DNA from: DATFBY01 sp035253585
GTDB taxonomy: Bacteria > Gemmatimonadota > Gemmatimonadetes > Gemmatimonadales > Gemmatimonadaceae
Length of the DNA: 34,314 nucleotides
Assembly (NCBI GenBank): GCA_035253585.1
Contig: DATFBY010000104.1
Location: 1 to 34,314 of the forward strand
Direction of reading: 5' to 3'
Shown one piece after another: positions 16,940 to 25,029 of this stretch. Position 1 is the first letter of the stretch; each line of letters opens with the position of its first letter. The notes beneath the pieces were generated by a model, which searched no databases, was not told the DNA's origin, and saw only the letters and a program-made list of their open reading frames with translations. The position numbers were made by a program, and so were the translations under genes.

Positions 16940-17473
16940 ATGAGAGCTCGCCTTCTTCTCGCGGGAATGACCGCCTGCCTCGCGTTCGCCGCTTGCTCGG
17001 AAACGGCTACGGCTCCGGAATTCTCCGAGCCCACGGTCTCCACGGCGCGGCAGACCGTTGGCCCGATTGCAATTCCGCTCAACCTGACCGGTACCAACGG
17101 CACGTTCCAGGGAACGCTCAGCATTACCAGCTTCGCCGTGAACAGCGCCGGCAACTTGGTGGCGAACGGCACGCTCGTCGGCACCTCGGTGGTGAACGGC
17201 GTCACGAGCCTGGTCAACACCACATTCACGAATCTGCAAGTGACGCCAGGACAGCGTTGCCAGATTCTCTTCCTCGACATTCAACCCATTTTCCTCAATC
17301 TGCTCGGACTCCAGCTCACGACGTCCCGCATCACCCTCGACCTGACCGCGGTAGCCGGGCCCGGAAACCTGCTCGGCAATCTCCTCTGCGCGCTGGTCGG
17401 ACTTCTCGATGGGACTGCGCCCCTGAGCTCGATCCAAAGCTTGCTGAGCCAAATCAACGCACTCCTCGGCTAG
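16940..17473 (+). CDS. Secreted lipoprotein of a common uncharacterised family
   Basis: A 177-residue lipoprotein with signal peptide and FAAC lipobox (Cys19). The body is Thr/Val/Leu-rich with beta-strand character: GTNGTFQGTLSITSFAV and GNLVANGTLVGTSVVNG. It ends in the paired-Cys segment around QRCQILFLDIQPIFLNLLGLQL and GPGNLLGNLLCALVGLLDG. I recognise this last pattern (LDL..LLGL, GPGNLLGNLLC) from many secreted hypothetical proteins of soil bacteria, but no function is known to me. The two mature Cys could form a disulphide. Of three in-frame ATGs (16928, 16934, 16940) the last has GGAG at proper distance. A perfect hairpin follows the gene. Confidence 0.75.
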   Translation: MRARLLLAGMTACLAFAACSETATAPEFSEPTVSTARQTVGPIAIPLNLTGTNGTFQGTLSITSFAVNSAGNLVANGTLVGTSVVNGVTSLVNTTFTNLQVTPGQRCQILFLDIQPIFLNLLGLQLTTSRITLDLTAVAGPGNLLGNLLCALVGLLDGTAPLSSIQSLLSQINALLG

Positions 17474-17500
17474 GGCTCCGTCGCCACACAGCCGTGAGTG

Positions 17501-17537
17501 AGTCGGCGGCTTCCGACGTCGGAAGCCGCCGACTTTC
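17501..17537 (+). terminator. Perfect 16-bp hairpin, likely terminator
   Basis: AGTCGGCGGCTTCCGA (17501-17516) pairs without mismatch with 17519-17534 across a CG loop, followed by a short TT and CG. It lies 27 nt after the lipoprotein stop. Nothing else is visible in the roughly 180 nt before the next gene. The poor T-run makes termination likely but not certain. Confidence 0.65.
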
Positions 17538-17706
17538 GCAAGGCGTGTATCTGGCTCGGGGAGGTGGTGGCCGCGCCTATCCTCTGTCGGGAAGGGGACA
17601 TTCCGGCCCAGCTCCTGCGTACGGGACTTGCTGAAAGCGACAACGACAGCTCTCTGGGCGTGCGTTGGCAACCCGAAACCTCCGCTCGCTCGATTGGCGA
17701 TGCTGT

Positions 17707-17714
17707 AGGAGGAG
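17707..17714 (+). promoter_or_regulatory. Strong ribosome binding site for a TTG start
   Basis: AGGAGGAG, 4 nt before the TTG at 17719. It is one of the strongest Shine-Dalgarno sites in the window and decides the start of the small membrane protein, which has no ATG or GTG in a suitable place. Confidence 0.7.
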
Positions 17715-17718
17715 CGCT

Positions 17719-17934
17719 TTGAACCCACCGAGAGAGATCTGGGGCATGATCGGCATCCTCGCCGTCATTCTGTTCGTCACGCTCGTCGGCGTGGTCGCGC
17801 ACCTGTTGCGCGCGCGGAAACCAAAGTACGTATACCATGTCGATCCCGAGCCCAGAATCGCCGGCGACGTCGCCGTGATGATCACTCGGCGTTCGGTACC
17901 AACACCGGTATCCATCGATCGATCTCCACGGTGA
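17719..17934 (+). CDS. Small single-pass membrane protein, TTG start
   Basis: A 71-residue protein with one clear membrane helix, about residues 9-30 (MIGILAVILFVTLVGVVAHLL), flanked by a short N-terminus and a basic RARKPK stop-transfer on the cytoplasmic side. The C-terminal 35 residues are soluble with no motif. I chose the TTG at 17719 because a strong AGGAGGAG lies just before it; an ATG at 17665 in the same frame would add 18 Arg/Ser-rich residues upstream of the ribosome site. The tail overlaps the convergent lipid-kinase gene by 53 nt. No family is recognised. Confidence 0.6.
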   Translation: MNPPREIWGMIGILAVILFVTLVGVVAHLLRARKPKYVYHVDPEPRIAGDVAVMITRRSVPTPVSIDRSPR

Positions 17935-18805
17935 CCGAGCTCGGCCCACCAGACCGGTTTTCTTCCTCCGGCCATGGTGCGTCGTCAACGTGTCCATCGT
18001 CAGGCGGCCAGTGTAACACCACACGCCTCGCCTGCCTCGACTGAAATGGCGGATCGAACGGCTCGCATGCGCCGATCTTTGCGAGATACCTAACGAGCGT
18101 CGTCCGCTCCTCCTCGCGAACGAGCACGAGCTCCAGTCGATCATCAGTGTAATCTGCGCGCGCCAGATCGACGCAGGATCCGATCGACGGAATGTTCATC
18201 GCCTCGACGAGCAGGTAATCACCGGAGAGATCTTCGCCATCCGCTTTCACGCGAACGTGCCGCGCCTCGATCCGACTCGCCACAGCTTGCAAGTGATCGA
18301 TGCCGGCGTCGATGCTCGCGGTGCGGTGCTGCGCTCCAGATTTCTTCTTCTCCTTCTTCGCCTTTTCCGCTTCTCGAAGCATGACGGCAAACGCGCCCAG
18401 GCCCACTGCTTCGACGAATCGCATCTCACCCCAAGCCGAGCGAGCGGTGCCGACTGCTAGTCGCGTCATGCGGCCGGCCGGAATCCGTTTCGCTATAGCC
18501 GCCGCCGATCCTTCCGCGCCCAGCGCCCGAGCGATGTTATTCGCGGTGCCGATCGGAACGATGACCAGCGTGGCGTTCGATGAATCGTTACGATCGGCGA
18601 GTGCCGTCGCGACCCGGCGGACCGCACCATCTCCGCCAGCGGCGACGATCACATCCGACACGGTTTCGAACGCCTTCTTCCATCCCTTTCGTTTCACCGA
18701 CTGATACGTGACGTCATGGCCCGCGCGCTCGAACGCACTTACCAGATCGGCGCGCGTATGTCGGCGGTGACCAGCGCCTGGATTGTGGAAGAGCAGGACA
18801 CGCAT
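17882..18805 (-). CDS. Diacylglycerol/sphingosine kinase-like lipid kinase (YegS/DgkB family)
   Basis: A 307-residue cytosolic/peripheral kinase of the DAGK catalytic superfamily. The family motifs run in order: FHNPGAG (residues 6-12, the phosphate loop), AAGGDGAVRRV (55-65, normally GGDGT) and VPIGTANNIARALG (83-96, normally P.GT.N..A). The Thr of GGDGT is Ala61 here. The C-terminal beta-sandwich contains MRFVEAVGLGAF and a Lys-rich insert (EKAKKEKKKSG). Such enzymes phosphorylate diacylglycerol or related lipids; the exact lipid cannot be read from sequence. The ATG at 18805 starts directly with MRVLLFHNPGAG. A longer frame to 18973 would run into SurE and is rejected. It is divergent from surE with a 47-nt spacer and overlaps the small membrane gene at its 3' end. 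Confidence 0.88.
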   Translation of the reverse strand: MRVLLFHNPGAGHRRHTRADLVSAFERAGHDVTYQSVKRKGWKKAFETVSDVIVAAGGDGAVRRVATALADRNDSSNATLVIVPIGTANNIARALGAEGSAAAIAKRIPAGRMTRLAVGTARSAWGEMRFVEAVGLGAFAVMLREAEKAKKEKKKSGAQHRTASIDAGIDHLQAVASRIEARHVRVKADGEDLSGDYLLVEAMNIPSIGSCVDLARADYTDDRLELVLVREEERTTLVRYLAKIGACEPFDPPFQSRQARRVVLHWPPDDGHVDDAPWPEEENRSGGPSSVTVEIDRWIPVLVPNAE

Positions 18806-18852
18806 GCTGGCGTGGCGATTGCGAGGATTCGTGAAATAACGATCGACCCACC

Positions 18853-19584
18853 ATGCGCATACTGCTTGCAAACGACGACGGCGTCTACAGTCCTGGACTG
18901 TTTGCGCTCGCCACGTGCGCTCGCCGCTTCGGCGAAGTTCAGATCTTCGCCCCCGACGTCGAGCAGTCTTCAATGGGTCACGCGATCACCCATTCGCGGC
19001 CTCTCACCATCAAGCGAACGCCGATCGCCGACTTCGAGGCGTGGCGCGTCAACGGCACCCCCGCCGATTGCGTCGCACTCGGTCTCAATCTGTGGGGCAA
19101 CGTCGATCTCGTTCTCTCGGGCATCAACCTCGGCCCGAACCTCGGAAACTCCGCCTGGCACTCGGGTACCCTGGCGGCCGCACGACAGGCGGCGATCCTC
19201 GGATGCCGCGGCATCGCGTTGAGCACGCCGACGGGCGGCGCCGAGCCCAACTTCGCGCTGCTTGAGCCGTTCGTCGTTCGTGTGCTCGAGGCGCTAGTGG
19301 CAGATGAGACGCTTCCACTCGTGAACGTCAACTTGCCGCGAGAGCCAAAAGGACTTTGTTGGACACGCCTTTCCATTCGCCACTACGATGGACGCGTCGT
19401 GCCCGCTCAGGATCCGATGGGACGCAAGCATTTCTGGCTCACCGTGCATCCGATCGAGGAAGTGGAGGAAGGCAGCGACCGCTGGGCGGTACGACACAAT
19501 CTCGTCTCTCTCACACCGCTCGGTCTCGATCTCACGGACGAGGCCAGCCTAACGAGTGCGAAGAAGCGGCATCCGCTCGAGTAG
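18853..19584 (+). CDS. surE: 5'/3'-nucleotidase SurE
   Basis: A 243-residue metal-dependent nucleoside monophosphatase (SurE), involved in nucleotide turnover and stationary-phase survival. Signatures: MRILLANDDGVYSPG at the N-terminus with Asn7-Asp8-Asp9 as metal ligands, the APDVEQSSMGHAIT loop (Ser39/Ser40), VNGTPADCVALGL, and VLSGINLGPNLGNS with Asn92 and Asn96. The hydrophobic core LVNVNLPREP is also typical. Length is normal (about 250). The ATG at 18853 is fixed by the conserved MRILLxNDDG. It is not next to pcm or rpoS as in E. coli; its divergent neighbour is the lipid kinase. Confidence 0.96.
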   Translation: MRILLANDDGVYSPGLFALATCARRFGEVQIFAPDVEQSSMGHAITHSRPLTIKRTPIADFEAWRVNGTPADCVALGLNLWGNVDLVLSGINLGPNLGNSAWHSGTLAAARQAAILGCRGIALSTPTGGAEPNFALLEPFVVRVLEALVADETLPLVNVNLPREPKGLCWTRLSIRHYDGRVVPAQDPMGRKHFWLTVHPIEEVEEGSDRWAVRHNLVSLTPLGLDLTDEASLTSAKKRHPLE

Positions 19585-19609
19585 CGCCTAGCTCCGCCTC
19601 GCACACACC

Positions 19610-21328
19610 TTACGGCCAGCCAAACACTCGCGACGCTGGCGACGCCGCGCGCGCGCTCGCCAGGTCAGACGGTGTCTGCCAGAAGCCTCGAAGCGGCTTC
19701 GTATACTGCAATCGAAACTCGAAGGAGTCCGCACCCTGACCGCGCACGAACGGCACCGCGAAGTCCAAACGGAAAAGGCGGCGCGAATCGCGCGGCACCG
19801 CGGCTAGGAGCGAAACCCCAGCGCTCGGACGCGTCTCGGTACGGCCGAAGGGAACATCGCCGGCCCACATCCGCCCCATCTCACCGAACACAGCGACGCC
19901 GGTTCCGAGAAAGTTGCGAAACCCGGGAAGGAGCCAGCGATGTTCGCCACGCAGCACCATCCGCCGCGCGCCTGACAAGCGCGACGAGCCATAGCCACGG
20001 ACGCCACCGGAGCGGCTGCGGAGGAGTAACTGAAAGGGCACATCCGAACGCCAGGCCCCCGAGAACTCGAGCCCCGTTATCAGCGTGCGCTCTTCCGACG
20101 CCTTGTAGTACCAAGCCAGACGCCCGCTCGCCACAGCATTGCGCCACTCGCCCCGGTCACGCTCCACCTGCCAATCGAGCCGGGTGCCGACGAAGGAGCG
20201 CGCGTTGCCGATTCCGGCGTACACGTCGGTCGAGAGCAGATCCTCCGAGCCGCTACCGAGACCCACTCCGCCGAACATCGCGGCCTGCACTCCACGCCCG
20301 ATGTCCTGCGTTCCCTCGAGCGCATCGAATCCTACGGCCTCGACGAACGACAGCAGACGCACACCGATCACCGGACCAACGCGCGTCGCCTCCTGCTCGC
20401 GATATCGACCATCGAGAATTGGATCGTCGGCTGGCTCGAGGCCATCATCGGTGATCATGGCTCCGAGGTCGCTCGGATCGAGCCTCTCGTACGTCGACAA
20501 AAAGCCTCCGAACGTACGTGCGGTCTCACTTCCGATGCGCATCACCGCGCCCGCGCTGAGAAAGCGCTCCTTCACCGAGATCGTCAGTGGATCGCTCGAC
20601 GAAACGCGCACGAAGTGCGGAAAGTCGATGATGTGTCGCGCTTCGAGGTGAAAGGCGTAACGCTGGAACTGTGTGAGCCACGGCTGCCCGAGCGACAGCG
20701 TGAGCTCCTCGCCGAGCGGGCGGCGCGCTGCCGTGAGCGAGGCGATGAAGGGCATTCCAAACGCGTAACGGTGCGTAACACGAGTCGACCACCCGTCGCG
20801 GAAGGCGTCGCCCTGCTGCCATTGTAGGTGCGCGTAGACGCCGCTGCCTAACAAGTTCCCGCTGCCGTAGCGCAGCCGCGTAGGGGTCGCGCCGCTCAAC
20901 CGCCCGTCGAGCACCACCGGAATCTCGTCTTCCGTGCGGACGTCGAGCGTCACGCCGCCCGAGCCATCGGGGCGCGCTCGCACACGTGCGTCGGCGATGT
21001 ACGGCTGCGCGCGAAGCAGCCGCTCCGACTCGGCCACCCTGAAGTCGGTGCATTCCGTACCCACGTCTGCCAGCAGGAAGGGCGTGATCGCGCTTTCGCG
21101 GGTGGTCCGATGTTGGATGAGATTCCTGACGATCCCGCGTGCCCACGACGGCGACGAGCGCACGGCGGCTGGAGGCTGGCGATCGAATTCGATCGCGCGG
21201 ACGGTCATCCCCTCGCACGACATCCCCTCTGGCGTCGTGTCGCGCGCGCTCTCCTGCGCGCGTCCGGCGCGCGGCACGAGCACGCATGCGAGAGCGAAAA
21301 TGGCGAGATAGACCGGTGCGCGCTTCAC
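19610..21328 (-). CDS. OMP85-superfamily outer-membrane barrel (BamA/TamA-like) with short POTRA region
   Basis: A 572-residue outer-membrane protein. The signal peptide (1-24, GRAQ) is followed by a POTRA-type region of about 100 residues (MTVRAIEFDR, ESERLLRAQPYIADARVRARPD, GGVTLDVRTEDE), then a 16-strand-type barrel. The L6-loop motif of the family is recognisable as GGVRGYGSSRLSGARRMVLRGEHRW (VRGY for VRGF/Y). Only one, perhaps two, POTRA domains fit, far fewer than BamA, so it is a lesser OMP85 member (D15/ShlB/TamA-like) and not the main assembly protein. It may export or insert a specific substrate. It is divergent from the DUF5916 gene at 21469, sharing a 140-nt spacer. Confidence 0.82.
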   Translation of the reverse strand: MKRAPVYLAIFALACVLVPRAGRAQESARDTTPEGMSCEGMTVRAIEFDRQPPAAVRSSPSWARGIVRNLIQHRTTRESAITPFLLADVGTECTDFRVAESERLLRAQPYIADARVRARPDGSGGVTLDVRTEDEIPVVLDGRLSGATPTRLRYGSGNLLGSGVYAHLQWQQGDAFRDGWSTRVTHRYAFGMPFIASLTAARRPLGEELTLSLGQPWLTQFQRYAFHLEARHIIDFPHFVRVSSSDPLTISVKERFLSAGAVMRIGSETARTFGGFLSTYERLDPSDLGAMITDDGLEPADDPILDGRYREQEATRVGPVIGVRLLSFVEAVGFDALEGTQDIGRGVQAAMFGGVGLGSGSEDLLSTDVYAGIGNARSFVGTRLDWQVERDRGEWRNAVASGRLAWYYKASEERTLITGLEFSGAWRSDVPFQLLLRSRSGGVRGYGSSRLSGARRMVLRGEHRWLLPGFRNFLGTGVAVFGEMGRMWAGDVPFGRTETRPSAGVSLLAAVPRDSRRLFRLDFAVPFVRGQGADSFEFRLQYTKPLRGFWQTPSDLASARAASPASRVFGWP

Positions 21329-21468
21329 CGCGGCGACGCTCGAAGAGGTTCAGGCGAAGCAGCGCTTCCGCGAACCACGTGCCAGACGCTTGAACTCGGC
21401 CTCTCGCGCCGCATGGTTGCCCGCGTCAGCGTCCACGCTCAGCTTTTGTATGTCTCCGTCCCGCCAGC

Positions 21469-23769
21469 GTGCTCCTCCTCCTCGCTCTCCTCCAGGTCGG
21501 CGCCGCCCCCTCGGACAAAGATCCTCGCCCGTTGCACCTGGCGAGTGAAGCGTCCGCGGTCTCCATACCGCGCGAAGAGAGTGCGTCGATCGACGTCGAT
21601 GGACGCCTCGACGAGCCGGCATGGTCGCGTGCGGCGAGGCTGGGCGGATTCCATCAATATCGGCCAGTCGATGGGAGGCCCGCCGAGGAGCGCACGGAGA
21701 TTCTCATCTGGTATTCGCCGCAGGCGCTGTACATCGGAATCCTCGCCTACGCGCGCGATGCCGGCGCCATCCGCGCCACGCTCGCCGACCGCGACAACAT
21801 CGGGTCCGACGACCGGGTCACGATCTTCCTCGACACGTTTCTCGACCGCCGCCGAGCGTTCTTCTTTGCCGTCAATCCACTCGGAGTGCAGCAAGACGGG
21901 GTTCGCACTGACGGTGTGCAGAGCGCGGGCGACATTTTCGGCGGCGACGAAGACACCAACCCCGACTACTACTTCGAGTCGCGCGGGCGCGTCACGGACG
22001 ACGGGTACGTGGTCGAGGTACGAATTCCCTTCAAGAGCCTGCGCTTCCCGGGCGGTACCGCGCCGCAGCGCTGGGGATTCAACGTGCTGCGCGCGATCCC
22101 CGCGTCCGGCTACGAGGACACGTGGACCGGCGTCCGTCGCGCTGGTGGGCCTTTCCTTTCACAGGCCGGCGTAATCGAGGGGCTCAGCGGGCTCGAGCGG
22201 GGCGTCGTCGTCGAAGCACAGCCGTTCGTCACACTCACCGCCACCGGCGAACGCGGCACCGATGATCGGTTCTCGCGCGACGATCCGGAGCCAAGCGCCG
22301 GCGCCAACGCGCGACTGGGCTTCTCTCAGTTGTCGCTCGACGCGACGATCAACCCTGACTTCAGCCAGATCGAGTCCGACGTCGGCCTGGTCACCGTGAA
22401 CGAGCGCTTCGCGCTGTTCATTCCCGAAAAGCGCCCCTTCTTCCTGGAAGGGATCGAGCTCTTCTCGACTCCCGGCCAGCTGGTGTACACGCGGCGCATC
22501 GTTGATCCCGTGGCTGGCGGCAAGCTGACCGGCAAGCTCGGCCCATTCGGCGTGGCCCACCTCACGACCTACGATGAATTGGCCGACGGCAAAGGACTGT
22601 TCAACATCACGCGATTGAGGCGTGACTTCGGTGGGAGCTCGGTCACCGGCGTCACCTTCACCGACTTCGAGGCTCCAGGCTCCGCGTACAACCGTGTGCT
22701 CGCCGGCGACGCGCACATCGTCTTCTCACGAATCTACTTTTTCGAGGCGCAGCTTGGCCGTGCGTGGACGCGCGATGCAATCGGTGGGGAGCGCGCCGCG
22801 CCGATCTGGAAGGCGGAGCTCGACCGCACGGGCCGCGCATGGGGCTTCAACTACCACCTCTCCGGCCTTGGCGAGGAGTTCGAGAGCCGCGCTGGATTCG
22901 TACCGCGCACGGGAATCGTGCAGGGTCGCCTCTTCAATCGCATTTCGTTCTACGGCGAGCGCGGAGCGCTGCTGGAGAGTGTCAACATCTTCTCCGCACC
23001 GCACCGCGTCTGGATGTACGACGACTTCGGACGAAGGGGCGCGATCGAGGGAGTAGACGAGCTCAACACCGAGCTGCGCGTGCGCGGAGGCTGGGAGCTG
23101 GAGGCCGGCGTCGACCGCTCCTTCGTGAGATTCGCGGAGGGAACGTTCGAGGATTACGAGGTGGACCAGGGACCACTCGGGATCCAACCTTACGTTGCGC
23201 CTAACGAGCAACGCGGTCTCTTGCGGTTCTGGTCGGAGCTCGAGACGCCGGTATACCGTATCGCCAGCGCCTCGTTTTTCTTCTCGCGCGGCGCCGTAGC
23301 GATCTTCGACGAAGGCTCGGAAGGTCGTGAGACGCGCGCGAATCTCCAGGTGGCGCTCCGTCCGACACCGGCGCTACGCGTCGAAGCGTCCACCGTTCTC
23401 TCGCGCATCAACCGCGATCGCGACGGAAGCGAGTTCGCGCGCACGCTGCTCCCGCGCTTGAAGGTCGAATACCAGTTGACGCGCAGCATGTTCGTCCGCG
23501 TCGTCGGTGAGCACCGCTCCGAGCGTCGCGCGCCACTAGAGGATGCGCGCACCGGCGAGCCGCTCCTCATCAGCGGCGTGCCCACCGCGACCGAGGAGCT
23601 AGGTAGCCTCCGGATGGACTGGCTCATCTCGTACGAGCCGACACCCGGCACCGTCGCGTTCCTCGGCTACGGCAGCACGCACGACGCGCCTGACGCGACG
23701 CGCGTGTCGGCGCTGCGGCGCTCGGCAGACGGCATCTTTGTGAAGCTGGCCTACCAGTTTCGGCGCTGA
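21469..23769 (+). CDS. DUF5916 outer-membrane protein with CBM9-like N-terminal domain
   Basis: A 766-residue exported protein. A short signal peptide (LLLLALLQVGAA) precedes a CBM9-like beta-sandwich at about residues 35-190 (IDVDGRLDEPAWSRA, TEILIWYSPQALYIGILAY, DDRVTIFLDTFLDRRRAFFFAVNPLG). The remainder is DUF5916, an outer-membrane beta-barrel; typical segments are PDFSQIESDVGLVTVNERFALFIPEKRPFFLEG and the closing VKLAYQFRR. Such proteins are common in Gemmatimonadota and Bacteroidota, often near peptidases or TonB systems; function is not known. A GTG start at 21469 is the only start in frame. The last 171 nt overlap the convergent hydrolase gene. Carbohydrate binding is a family label and not shown here. 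Confidence 0.88.
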   Translation: MLLLLALLQVGAAPSDKDPRPLHLASEASAVSIPREESASIDVDGRLDEPAWSRAARLGGFHQYRPVDGRPAEERTEILIWYSPQALYIGILAYARDAGAIRATLADRDNIGSDDRVTIFLDTFLDRRRAFFFAVNPLGVQQDGVRTDGVQSAGDIFGGDEDTNPDYYFESRGRVTDDGYVVEVRIPFKSLRFPGGTAPQRWGFNVLRAIPASGYEDTWTGVRRAGGPFLSQAGVIEGLSGLERGVVVEAQPFVTLTATGERGTDDRFSRDDPEPSAGANARLGFSQLSLDATINPDFSQIESDVGLVTVNERFALFIPEKRPFFLEGIELFSTPGQLVYTRRIVDPVAGGKLTGKLGPFGVAHLTTYDELADGKGLFNITRLRRDFGGSSVTGVTFTDFEAPGSAYNRVLAGDAHIVFSRIYFFEAQLGRAWTRDAIGGERAAPIWKAELDRTGRAWGFNYHLSGLGEEFESRAGFVPRTGIVQGRLFNRISFYGERGALLESVNIFSAPHRVWMYDDFGRRGAIEGVDELNTELRVRGGWELEAGVDRSFVRFAEGTFEDYEVDQGPLGIQPYVAPNEQRGLLRFWSELETPVYRIASASFFFSRGAVAIFDEGSEGRETRANLQVALRPTPALRVEASTVLSRINRDRDGSEFARTLLPRLKVEYQLTRSMFVRVVGEHRSERRAPLEDARTGEPLLISGVPTATEELGSLRMDWLISYEPTPGTVAFLGYGSTHDAPDATRVSALRRSADGIFVKLAYQFRR

Positions 23770-24744
23770 GCGCCCGAGGCCCAGGCTCCGACAGCGCTCC
23801 GGAGCTGGCGGCCGCTTCAGCACAGGAATCAGCGCGAATGCGGTATCCACGAGCCTCCGAATGAGCGCGCTGTCAGACGGCATGAGGTGACCTGTCCGCA
23901 GCCAGGCGATCGACTTCGGTTCGCGCGCTGCATCGTACAGCTCGCGTACCGCCGAAACTGGCATCTGCGGATCGTCCATGCCGTTCACCATGGCGATCGG
24001 ACGGGGCGTGATTCGCGCGATGAAGCGCTCTGGCGCGAATTCGCGGAACGGGCGTGTGGCGATCCAAGCCAGCGGGCGACGCAGGAACCGCGGGCGCAGA
24101 GCGAGATTTGCGGCAATGACCGTCGGAAGGTCGCCCGCGCCATAGACCAGCGCGACGTTGCGAAAGGTCGTGTCGAACGCCGCCGCGATCGTCGCAAAGG
24201 GAACGGCGAACGAGGTCGCAGCGATTGCGATGCGTGCGGTGTCCACATCGTCGCGCGTTCGCAGATACGCCGCGCCCAGCGAGAATAGCGCGGGTATCTG
24301 CCGCGCTGCGTGCTGGATCTGCTCTCGCCGGTCGATCACGTCGCGAAGCTGCAGCACCGACGGCATCGACGCCGGATAATCGAGCGACAGAACGACGACA
24401 TCGCCGAACTCGAGCGGTAGCCGCGCGATGACGTCCGCGTTCTCCTCACGGCCGTCCTGAAGCAGGACGGCTGCATGACACCCGCCCGAGGTGGCAGGGT
24501 GATACACCCAGCCGGACGCCACGAGCCCCGTGCTGCTCCGTAGCCGCACGCGTTCGACGCCGTAACGCCCACGCGTACCGCTCGGCGTTCGCTCGACGTC
24601 GGTCAGATCACCGCGAAGCTTCGCATACCCGGCCAGCTCGGCGGTGGACGCCGAGCGCGAAACGCACGCCGCGACAGTGAGGCTCACGAAGAGGATGAGG
24701 ACCGAATTGTCAGGCATCGTTTTCGCAAATCTCTTACACGCCAT
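23599..24744 (-). CDS. Alpha/beta-hydrolase lipoprotein
   Basis: A 381-residue exported hydrolase. The signal peptide ends in VAAC (lipobox). The fold is alpha/beta-hydrolase: GCHAAVLLQDG strand, FGDVVVLSLDYP, a nucleophile-elbow position IAATSFAVPF where Ser is flanked by Thr and Phe rather than the strict GxSxG, an acid in MVNGMDDPQMP, and His in RTGHLMPSD. The elbow ATSFA is unusual and its activity is therefore uncertain. The reading frame has no stop until 23599, so the last about 57 residues (basic, low complexity) are coded opposite the end of the DUF5916 gene. I chose the ATG at 24744; ATGs at 24717 and 24858 are alternatives. It is divergent from the aromatic operon. Confidence 0.68.
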   Translation of the reverse strand: MACKRFAKTMPDNSVLILFVSLTVAACVSRSASTAELAGYAKLRGDLTDVERTPSGTRGRYGVERVRLRSSTGLVASGWVYHPATSGGCHAAVLLQDGREENADVIARLPLEFGDVVVLSLDYPASMPSVLQLRDVIDRREQIQHAARQIPALFSLGAAYLRTRDDVDTARIAIAATSFAVPFATIAAAFDTTFRNVALVYGAGDLPTVIAANLALRPRFLRRPLAWIATRPFREFAPERFIARITPRPIAMVNGMDDPQMPVSAVRELYDAAREPKSIAWLRTGHLMPSDSALIRRLVDTAFALIPVLKRPPAPERCRSLGLGRSAPKLVGQLHKDAVCRAPQRRHARRVRRVVRAAVAEERDGAGCRLVRDEPVHPEAT

Positions 24745-24867
24745 CGGTGTTTCTCTATTTGATTCCTTCACGAAGAGTTGAGCTTCGACGTCATTGCGTT
24801 CGAGAGTGGCCTCTACGAATGCTGGAACGCCGATCGTGACGGAGCAACATCGACACAAGCCAGGCTG

Positions 24868-24889
24868 CCCAGGCTACCCCTCGCCTGGG
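24868..24889 (+). other. Leader hairpin upstream of the DAHP synthase gene
   Basis: CCCAGGC (24868-24874) can pair with GCCTGGG (24883-24889), about 140 nt before the ATG. No T-run follows, so it is not an obvious attenuator. It lies within the 285-nt spacer 24745-25029, in which I see no gene or other clear signal. Confidence 0.3.
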
Positions 24890-25029
24890 GGCCTTGGATC
24901 TCTCATTGTTCAGCGCGGGAGAATAGATTCCCCATCTTGCGTCTCCCCGCGTCACAAATCTTCCGCTCGTTTGCTCCTCGCAAGGATGGTCCTTCAGATG
25001 TTCTTCACGTGTCTCCGTCGGGGCTGACT

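Noticed and set aside
18806..18973. N-terminal extension of the lipid kinase frame
   Set aside because: It would overlap the start of surE and adds a basic stretch without family match; the family begins at MRVLLFHNPGAG.
24861..24900. Attenuator or T-box ahead of the aromatic operon
   Set aside because: Only a 7-bp stem without T-run is seen; no T-box sequence, and no leader peptide rich in aromatic codons.
24778..25029. 84-residue N-terminal extension of the DAHP synthase frame
   Set aside because: The stretch has no protein-like pattern and lies over a hairpin; the family does not have it. A transcription leader is more likely.
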